Assembly: GCA_021845645.1 (NCBI GenBank)
Contig: JAJZVM010000123.1
Coordinates: 1 to 12,095 of the forward strand
DNA: 12,095 nucleotides
Direction of reading: 5' to 3'
Origin: Bacillota bacterium
Lineage (GTDB): Bacteria > Bacillota_E > JAJZYS01 > JAJYTV01
Shown here: piece by piece, positions 8,363 to 12,095 of the stretch
Layout: each line of letters begins with the position of its first letter
How positions within the stretch are numbered: position 1 is the stretch's first letter
Notes under the pieces: model-generated
What the model was told of the DNA's origin: nothing
Seen by the model: the letters and a program-made list of their open reading frames with translations, nothing else
The model's database searches: none
Program-made: the position numbers and the translations under genes

Positions 8363-9275
8363 CGAGCATCGCCTCCAAGAGCGCCGTGCGCATCGAGACG
8401 CCGCAGGCGATCTGCGCATGGATCAGGCTGCGCCGATCGCGGATCACCTCGTCGTCCAGTTCGACGCCGCGGTTTTGCGGCCCGGGGTGCAGCACCAGCA
8501 CATCGTCCCTGAGCTGCCGGAGGCGCTCCGCCGTGAGGCCCCAGCGCTGGCGGTATTCCCTGAGCGACGGCAGGTAGCCGCGCTCCATGCGCTCCTTCTG
8601 CAGGCGCAGCACCATGACGATGTCGGCCCACGCGAGCCCCTCCGCGAAAGGTACGGCCTCGACACCGAAAGACTCGGCAAGCCCCCTCGGCACCAGCGTC
8701 GGCGGCCCGGCCAGGGCCACCTCTGCGCCGAGCATGCCGAAGCCGTCGACGGCGGAGCGCGCGACACGGCTGTGCAGGATGTCCCCGACGATCAAAAGGC
8801 GCGCTCCCTCGATCCTGCGGCCGGCAAGCGTCACCGCGAGCAGGTCGGCCAGGGTCTGGGTCGGGTGCTGACGCCAGCCGTCGCCGGCGTTGACGAGCGC
8901 CATGCCGACGTCCGGTACCTCGTCCAGGGCGCCCGGCTCCGGCGTCCGCACGGCGGCGGCCACGGCGCCGAGCGCCCTGAGCGTCAGGAGCGTGTCCTCG
9001 AGCGTCTCGCCCTTCTGGATGCTCGACCCCTCGCGTCCGACCTGCAGCGTCGTCATGCCCAGGCGGCTCGCCGCCTGCTGGAACGAGTTGCGCGTGCGCG
9101 TCGAGTTCTCGTAGAAGACGGTCGCGAGCGCTCCCTGAAACGCGTGCGCGGGCTGGCCCAGATGGATCTCGCGGCCGCGGGTCAAGAGGCTCCCGAGTTC
9201 GTCGCACCCGAGATCGCGCATCTTGACGAGGCGGCCCGGGCCGATCCGCCGTGGCGCTCTGACAAGGCCGTGCAT
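8352..9275 (-). CDS. pyrB: Aspartate carbamoyltransferase, catalytic subunit
   Basis: PyrB joins carbamoyl phosphate and aspartate. The protein has 307 residues, close to B. subtilis PyrB (304), and no pyrI regulatory subunit gene is present, as expected for the Bacillus class. The carbamoyl-phosphate loop is ENSTRTRNSF (56-65). Also visible are the mobile-loop Lys88 in SSIQKGETL, QHPTQ (136-140), the RLQKER region (224-229) and LHPGPQNRG (262-270). Arg110 in VRTPEPGA corresponds to the phosphate-binding Arg, followed by Thr where His is more usual. The ATG at 9275 has GGAGGG 6 nt upstream (9282-9287). An in-frame ATG at 9326 lies in the loop of the terminator hairpin and has no ribosome site, so it was not used. 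It is the first gene controlled by the attenuator. Confidence 0.97.
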   Translation of the reverse strand: MHGLVRAPRRIGPGRLVKMRDLGCDELGSLLTRGREIHLGQPAHAFQGALATVFYENSTRTRNSFQQAASRLGMTTLQVGREGSSIQKGETLEDTLLTLRALGAVAAAVRTPEPGALDEVPDVGMALVNAGDGWRQHPTQTLADLLAVTLAGRRIEGARLLIVGDILHSRVARSAVDGFGMLGAEVALAGPPTLVPRGLAESFGVEAVPFAEGLAWADIVMVLRLQKERMERGYLPSLREYRQRWGLTAERLRQLRDDVLVLHPGPQNRGVELDDEVIRDRRSLIHAQIACGVSMRTALLEAMLDAR

Positions 9276-9308
9276 GCCATTCCCTCCCTGCGCGACCCGG
9301 ACAACGAA

Positions 9309-9342
9309 ACGCCCTTTCCCGCTCATCGGCAGGAAAGGGCGT
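9309..9342 (-). terminator. Intrinsic terminator of the pyr attenuator
   Basis: ACGCCCUUUCCUGC (9342-9329) pairs with GCGGGAAAGGGCGU (9322-9309) around a CGAUGA loop: a 14-bp stem with a single U-G wobble. The tail UUCGUUGU is only moderately U-rich, which may make termination partial or dependent on other factors. The hairpin ends 33 nt before the pyrB start codon and does not cover the pyrB ribosome site. Confidence 0.85.
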
Positions 9343-9369
9343 GGCTAGCTCCACCTAAGCACCCTTGCC
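9332..9369 (-). promoter_or_regulatory. Antiterminator hairpin of the pyr attenuator
   Basis: GGCAAGGGUG (9369-9360) can pair with CGCCCUUUCC (9341-9332) through nine pairs, one of them a U-G wobble, with one C/U mismatch. A small inner hairpin UGG/CCA closes around AGCUAG. This uses the 3' side of the PyrR-binding hairpin and the 5' side of the terminator, so it should form only when PyrR is not bound and would allow readthrough into pyrB. The pairing was done by hand and not energy-minimised. Confidence 0.8.
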
Positions 9370-9395
9370 GGCCTCACGGGACCGAACTTAAAGGG
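9362..9395 (-). promoter_or_regulatory. PyrR-binding loop (anti-antiterminator hairpin)
   Basis: The core reads GGUCCCGUGAGGCC, matching the PyrR consensus ARUCCNGNGAGGYU except that the outer A-U pair is replaced by a G-C pair, which keeps the stem. The flanks UUUAAG upstream and GCAAGGGUG downstream also match known Bacillus pyr leaders. Predicted pairing: lower stem CCCUU (9395-9391) with AAGGG (9366-9362); upper stem CGG with CCG, a bulged U (9381), then CC with GG around the CGUGA loop (9378-9374). Confidence 0.92.
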
Positions 9396-9402
9396 ACGCG
9401 CT

Positions 9403-9927
9403 CTATTGCTCGATATTGTCTCGCTCGAGCACGACCTCGTCAAGCCCATCCGTCTCGGCAAGTCGTACGAACACGCGTTCGTGTTGCGACGTCGGCACGT
9501 TCTTCCCGACAAAGTCTGCGCGGATCGGCAGCTCGCGATGCCCCCTGTCGACCATGACGAGCAGCAGCACGCGCTGCGGCCGGCCCCAGTCGACGATGGC
9601 GTCGAGTGCGGCGCGCACCGTGCGCCCGGTGTGCAGCACGTCGTCGACGAGCACGACCGACTTCCCCGTGACAGGCAGGCCCGGCGCGCTGTGGGCGGCG
9701 CGGCGGCCGTCGTCGCGGTACGGCCCGATCTCGACCGCCGCCACCGGCGGACGCCTGCCCTCGATCTGCCCGATCAAGGAGCCGAGGCGCTGGGCCAAGG
9801 GCTCGCCACGGCTCGGTATGCCCACGAGCACCAGGTCTTCGGCGCCACCGAGCTGCTCGAGGATCTCGTGCGCCATGCGCCAGAGCGCGCGGCGCATGCC
9901 GTCGGAGTCAAGAATCTTCGCGGCCAA
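9403..9927 (-). CDS. pyrR: Bifunctional pyr operon RNA-binding attenuator / uracil phosphoribosyltransferase
   Basis: PyrR binds pyr leader RNA when uridine nucleotides are abundant and causes termination; it also has uracil phosphoribosyltransferase activity. The protein has 174 residues (B. subtilis 181). It shows the PRPP signature [14 protein letters not shown] (91-104), the family segment [18 protein letters not shown] (127-143 region), and YRDD (70-73). The open frame extends far upstream without similarity. The TTG at 9927 was chosen because the residues after it ([14 protein letters not shown]) align with the B. subtilis N-terminus (KAVILDEQAIRRAL), and AGGTG lies about 10 nt upstream. 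The later ATG (residue 11) would remove the first strand. The gene overlaps rluD by 20 nt, so it is probably coupled to rluD and transcribed with it. No attenuator precedes it. Confidence 0.95.
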   Translation of the reverse strand: MAAKILDSDGMRRALWRMAHEILEQLGGAEDLVLVGIPSRGEPLAQRLGSLIGQIEGRRPPVAAVEIGPYRDDGRRAAHSAPGLPVTGKSVVLVDDVLHTGRTVRAALDAIVDWGRPQRVLLLVMVDRGHRELPIRADFVGKNVPTSQHERVFVRLAETDGLDEVVLERDNIEQ

Positions 9928-10858
9928 TCTCCCGCACCACCTCTCCGAAATCCAGATGCTGCGCCTGACAGAGCCCTGCGAGATGAGCCAGCATGTCGTC
10001 GGGCCACTGCGCGAAGCAGGAGAGTGCCTGGCCGGTGACCGGGTGGGCCAGCGCAAGGCGCACCGCGTGCAGGAGCTGGCCAGTGCCCCGCGGCTCCCGG
10101 CCATAGAGCGGATCGCCCACGACCGGCAGCCCGATCGACTGCAGGTGGACGCGAATCTGGTGGGTGCGGCCCGTTTCGAGCCGCAGGCGAAGCCAGCCCT
10201 CCCGGCCGAGGCGGCGGCAGACCCGCCAGTGCGTCACCGCGGCGCGGCCCCCGGCCACCACGCCGAAGCGTTGCCGGTCCCCCGCCCTGCGGGCGATCGG
10301 ACGGTCGATGGTGCCCTCGTCCTCGCGCGGCAGGCCATGCACCAGGGCGTCGTAGGTGCGGTGCACCTCGCGCGCCGCGATCATGCGCTGCAGGCGCCGG
10401 AACGCGATCTCGCTCTTCGCGACCAGCATGAGCCCCGAGGTGTCCTTGTCGAGCCTGTGCACGATGCCAGGGCGCAGAAGGTCGCCGCCGGGCAGCGAGC
10501 CGACGTGGTGCAGGACGGCACTGACCGTGGTGCCCTGCTGGTGCCCCGCCGCCGGGTGCACCACCTGCCCGCGCGGCTTGACGACCACCATGAGATGCTC
10601 GTCCTCGAACGCGATCTCGAGCGGCAGATCCTCAGGCTCGGCAGAAATATGAGGCTGCTCGGGCTCCTGCCAGAGAAGCGTCTCCCCTGCCGCCACGCGG
10701 CGCGAGGGCGGCGCGGCGCGACCTTGCACCAGGGCCAGTCCCGCCCGCACCAGGATCTGCGCCTGGCTGCGCGTCAGGCCGCCCAGGCGCGCAAGCGCGA
10801 CGTCGAAGCGTTCGCCCGAAAGCGCCTCGGGCACGACGGCGGTCAGTTCTGGCGCCAT
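9908..10858 (-). CDS. rluD: RluA/RluD-family ribosomal large-subunit pseudouridine synthase
   Basis: This enzyme converts specific uridines of rRNA to pseudouridine. The 316-residue protein has an N-terminal S4-like RNA-binding segment (about 13-70; [18 protein letters not shown] region) and a catalytic domain. The family motif HRLDKDTSG (134-142) carries the catalytic Asp137, and [11 protein letters not shown] lies further on. The B. subtilis homologue at this position is YlyB; which rRNA site is modified cannot be told from sequence, so the rluD symbol is by family. The ATG lies 16 nt inside the lspA 3' end with no clear ribosome site, suggesting coupling. The downstream end overlaps pyrR by 20 nt. 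The lspA-rluD-pyrR linkage is conserved in Bacillus and its relatives. Confidence 0.93.
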   Translation of the reverse strand: MAPELTAVVPEALSGERFDVALARLGGLTRSQAQILVRAGLALVQGRAAPPSRRVAAGETLLWQEPEQPHISAEPEDLPLEIAFEDEHLMVVVKPRGQVVHPAAGHQQGTTVSAVLHHVGSLPGGDLLRPGIVHRLDKDTSGLMLVAKSEIAFRRLQRMIAAREVHRTYDALVHGLPREDEGTIDRPIARRAGDRQRFGVVAGGRAAVTHWRVCRRLGREGWLRLRLETGRTHQIRVHLQSIGLPVVGDPLYGREPRGTGQLLHAVRLALAHPVTGQALSCFAQWPDDMLAHLAGLCQAQHLDFGEVVREIGREDS

Positions 10859-11268
10859 AGGGCCACGACCAGCACGATCGCGCCGAGCGTGATGCCGATG
10901 TCCGCCACATTGAAGACGTAGGGCCAGACGCGCACATCTATGAAGTCGACGACGCTGTGCTGCAGGACCCGGTCGTAGAGGTTGCCGAGCGCCCCCCCCA
11001 ACACGCCGCCGACACCGATCTGCACCATCGCAGACGGGCTGCGGCGCAGGAGCACGATCAACCCCACCACAGCGGCCAGGGCCACCAGGATGAAGAAGGC
11101 CGTCGCACCTGAAAGCATGCCGAAGGCCGCGCCCCGGTTCTCGACGAGCGTCCAGTCCACGAAGGGCAGAACCGGCACGCTTGCGCCGAGCACCAGATGG
11201 GTCACGGCCCAGGCCTTTGTCCAGCGGTCGATGACGAAGACGACGATAGCGACCCCGATGGCGATCAA
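10843..11268 (-). CDS. lspA: Lipoprotein signal peptidase (signal peptidase II)
   Basis: LspA is a membrane aspartyl protease that removes signal peptides from diacylglyceryl-modified prolipoproteins. The 141-residue protein has four hydrophobic segments (about 1-20, 55-75, 81-98 and 117-138). Family motifs are present: FVIDRWTK (11-18), ENRGAAFG (43-50), GNLYDRV (95-101), VVDFIDV (106-112) and FNVADIGI (119-126). Asp108 and Asp123 correspond to the catalytic pair. The start is a TTG overlapping the ylyA stop as TTGA (4 nt), with GGAGGT about 12 nt upstream; no better start gives the first membrane segment. Somewhat shorter than B. subtilis LspA (154), mostly at the ends. Confidence 0.95.
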   Translation of the reverse strand: MIAIGVAIVVFVIDRWTKAWAVTHLVLGASVPVLPFVDWTLVENRGAAFGMLSGATAFFILVALAAVVGLIVLLRRSPSAMVQIGVGGVLGGALGNLYDRVLQHSVVDFIDVRVWPYVFNVADIGITLGAIVLVVALWRQN

Positions 11269-11909
11269 ATGTCCGGTTCGACCTCCCTGCTGCGCACCTC
11301 AAGCGGCTCACCATCGGAGTCGATCAAAAGCTCGACGGGCTCGGTCGCGTCATGTAGCTCGCCCGAGTCGACATAGGCCTCGTCGATGCGCACGGCCGGT
11401 GGCGTGTCCTGCGGCGAATTGGCATTGCCGTAGCGCGCCAGGGCCTGCCACGTGTCCTCGCCGTCGAACTCGACCTCGTCCTTGCCGTCGCGGAAGGAGT
11501 GCGCGAACATCTCGCGCTCCTGCGGCAGCGCGTGTCCGACCGGCGGCCGCCTGCGGTTGCGCTCCGCCGCCTCTGTCGCGCAGCGCGCGCAGAGCTCCGC
11601 CCAGGGCAGGGCATCAAGACGCTCGGGGTCGATCCGCTCACCGCACCTGAGGCACCGGCCGTAACTGCCGGCCCGCAGGCGCCGCTGAGCGTCCTCCACC
11701 TGCTCGAGCTGCGCGCGCAGTCCCTCGACGAGCCCGAAGTCCTTCTCCCGCTCGAACATCTCGGACGCGTTGTCGGCGGAGTGGTTGTCGTAGCTCGAGA
11801 GTTCCTGCGTCGACTCCTTGAACGACTGGGCAAGGCCGTCGTCCCGCAATTCGTCGATGCGACCCCTGAGTTCCTGCCTGCGCCGTTCGAGCCTGCCCTC
11901 GATCTCCAT
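11265..11909 (-). CDS. ylyA: TraR/DksA-type C4 zinc-finger protein, YlyA/YteA family
   Basis: This is a 214-residue member of the DksA/TraR superfamily as found in spore-forming Bacillota. An N-terminal charged helical region (1-80, probably a coiled-coil hairpin) contains the family signature ELSSYDNHSAD (36-46) and EMFEREKD (50-57). A C4 zinc finger follows, with Cys86, Cys89, Cys107 and Cys110. The C-terminal part has the YteA-family motif FDGEDTWQALARYGNANSP (148-166). Proteins of this type bind RNA polymerase; B. subtilis YlyA, at the same locus, is linked to late sporulation gene expression (known from that species). Here the role is inferred. The ATG at 11909 has AGGAGGT 9 nt upstream. 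It is the first gene of the visible cluster and overlaps lspA by 4 nt. Confidence 0.9.
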   Translation of the reverse strand: MEIEGRLERRRQELRGRIDELRDDGLAQSFKESTQELSSYDNHSADNASEMFEREKDFGLVEGLRAQLEQVEDAQRRLRAGSYGRCLRCGERIDPERLDALPWAELCARCATEAAERNRRRPPVGHALPQEREMFAHSFRDGKDEVEFDGEDTWQALARYGNANSPQDTPPAVRIDEAYVDSGELHDATEPVELLIDSDGEPLEVRSREVEPDI

Positions 11910-11918
11910 GGACTTCCT

Positions 11919-11925
11919 ACCTCCT
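11919..11925 (-). promoter_or_regulatory. Ribosome binding site of ylyA
   Basis: AGGAGGT lies 9 nt before the ATG at 11909, the best ribosome site in the window together with that of carB. It fixes the start of the first gene in the cluster. Confidence 0.8.
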
Positions 11926-11941
11926 GGTTCTGTCCGGCCGC

Positions 11942-11957
11942 GCGCCGCACGCGGCGC
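11942..11957. repeat. Short GC-only palindrome upstream of ylyA
   Basis: GCGCCGCACGCGGCGC is a 7-bp inverted repeat around AC, able to form a 6-bp hairpin with a CACG loop about 33 nt before the ylyA start. It has no U tract, so it is not a convincing terminator. In DNA this GC-rich it may be chance. Confidence 0.4.
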
Positions 11958-12044
11958 ACCATCCGGGCGAAGATCTCGCGATCACCGGTAGGTTGTCCAG
12001 AAGGCAGTGTTCAAAGGGTCGATCGCGCCGGCTGCCTTGAATCT

Positions 12045-12087
12045 CTGCCGACCCGCCCATGCCGCGACGTGCGGGGCGGGTCGGCAG
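12045..12087. repeat. 14-bp perfect inverted repeat, possible terminator of the upstream unit
   Basis: CTGCCGACCCGCCC (12045-12058) and its exact complement GGGCGGGTCGGCAG (12074-12087) flank a 15-nt loop. Neither side is followed by a run of T, so a classical intrinsic terminator is not shown. It sits at the expected boundary between the ylyA cluster and whatever precedes it (ileS in B. subtilis). The rest of 11910-12095 shows no gene I can support. Confidence 0.55.
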
Positions 12088-12095
12088 CAGGCCAT

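Larger units (their letters stand above)
9309..9395 (-). promoter_or_regulatory. PyrR-dependent transcription attenuator before pyrB
   Basis: The 127-nt gap between pyrR and pyrB holds a Bacillus-type pyr attenuator with three alternative RNA folds. The PyrR-binding anti-antiterminator, the antiterminator and the terminator share segments, so they exclude one another: AAGGG (9366-9362) pairs with CCCUU (9395-9391) in the first, or with CCCUU of 9339-9335 in the second, which is also the 5' side of the terminator. The known mechanism is that PyrR with UMP or UTP stabilises the first fold, freeing the terminator and shutting off downstream genes. The sequence match is strong; the regulatory outcome is inferred from the family. 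Confidence 0.92.

Noticed and set aside
9276..9326. Upstream in-frame ATG at 9326 as the pyrB start
   Set aside because: It lies in the loop of the attenuator terminator and has no ribosome site of its own; the extra 17 residues are not part of the family, while the ATG at 9275 has GGAGGG at good spacing.
7638..9557. Long plus-strand open frame (639 codons) opposite pyrC, pyrB and the attenuator
   Set aside because: It runs across three real minus-strand elements, is low-complexity Arg/Ser/Ala/Pro-rich and matches no family I recognise.
9928..10104. 59-codon N-terminal extension of pyrR
   Set aside because: The extension is out-of-frame rluD sequence with no PyrR similarity; the conserved N-terminus begins at the TTG.
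10859..11314. Upstream extension of rluD through lspA
   Set aside because: The added residues are an out-of-frame reading of lspA, which has clear catalytic motifs in its own frame.
11985..12014. Possible promoter before ylyA: TTGAAC, 17-nt spacer, CTACCG
   Set aside because: The -35-like element is fair but the -10-like element is poor for both the housekeeping and sporulation sigma consensus; not supportable without start mapping.
11982..12095. 38-codon open stretch on the minus strand running in from the right edge to a TGA
   Set aside because: Too short to identify, includes the inverted repeat, and matches no protein end I recognise, including IleS.
1..12095. Search for CRISPR, tRNA, rRNA, insertion sequences or phage genes
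   Set aside because: No repeat-spacer pattern, tRNA or rRNA-like segment, transposase or terminal repeats were seen; the window is a housekeeping operon.

Overview
The window is almost entirely one gene cluster on the minus strand, read from high to low coordinates: a YlyA/YteA-type TraR/DksA zinc-finger protein, lspA, an RluD-family pseudouridine synthase, pyrR, then the complete de novo UMP pathway pyrB-pyrC-carA-carB-pyrK-pyrD-pyrF-pyrE. pyrE is cut by the left edge of the window. I see no convincing gene on the plus strand; the long plus-strand open frames are the antisense shadows expected in GC-rich DNA.

The gene order (ylyA-lspA-rluD/ylyB-pyrR-pyrB-pyrC-carA-carB-pyrK-pyrD-pyrF-pyrE) is that of the Bacillus pyr locus. 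The bipartite NAD-linked type 1B dihydroorotate dehydrogenase (PyrD plus PyrK) and a PyrR-controlled RNA attenuator are also typical of Bacillota. Base composition, judged by eye, is about two-thirds G+C, with heavy G/C use at third codon positions. Together these suggest a high-GC Bacillota lineage, for example something like Symbiobacterium, Thermaerobacter or Limnochorda. The exact taxon is inference.

Layout: 11910-12095 is non-coding or unassigned, with a 14-bp inverted repeat at the edge. 9908-11909 holds ylyA, lspA and rluD. 9403-9927 is pyrR, started at a TTG nested inside rluD. 9276-9402 is the only sizeable gap in the operon and holds a textbook PyrR attenuator: a PyrR-binding anti-antiterminator, a competing antiterminator and an intrinsic terminator. 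1-9275 holds the eight biosynthetic genes packed with overlaps of 1-11 nt and one 4-nt gap.

How the genes work together: CarA/CarB make carbamoyl phosphate, PyrB condenses it with aspartate, PyrC closes the ring, PyrD/PyrK oxidise dihydroorotate to orotate, PyrE adds phosphoribose from PRPP, and PyrF decarboxylates OMP to UMP. PyrR senses uridine nucleotides and, when they are plentiful, should bind the RNA before pyrB and promote termination. Compared with B. subtilis, the uracil permease gene pyrP is absent and only one attenuator is visible, placed after pyrR, so pyrR itself is not under that attenuator.

I do not find an undescribed biological system here. The points worth a second look are the attenuator architecture and its consequence for pyrR expression, an Asn-to-Asp change at a substrate-binding motif in PyrC, a PyrE unlike that of B. 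subtilis, and the link between a sporulation-type regulator and pyrimidine genes.
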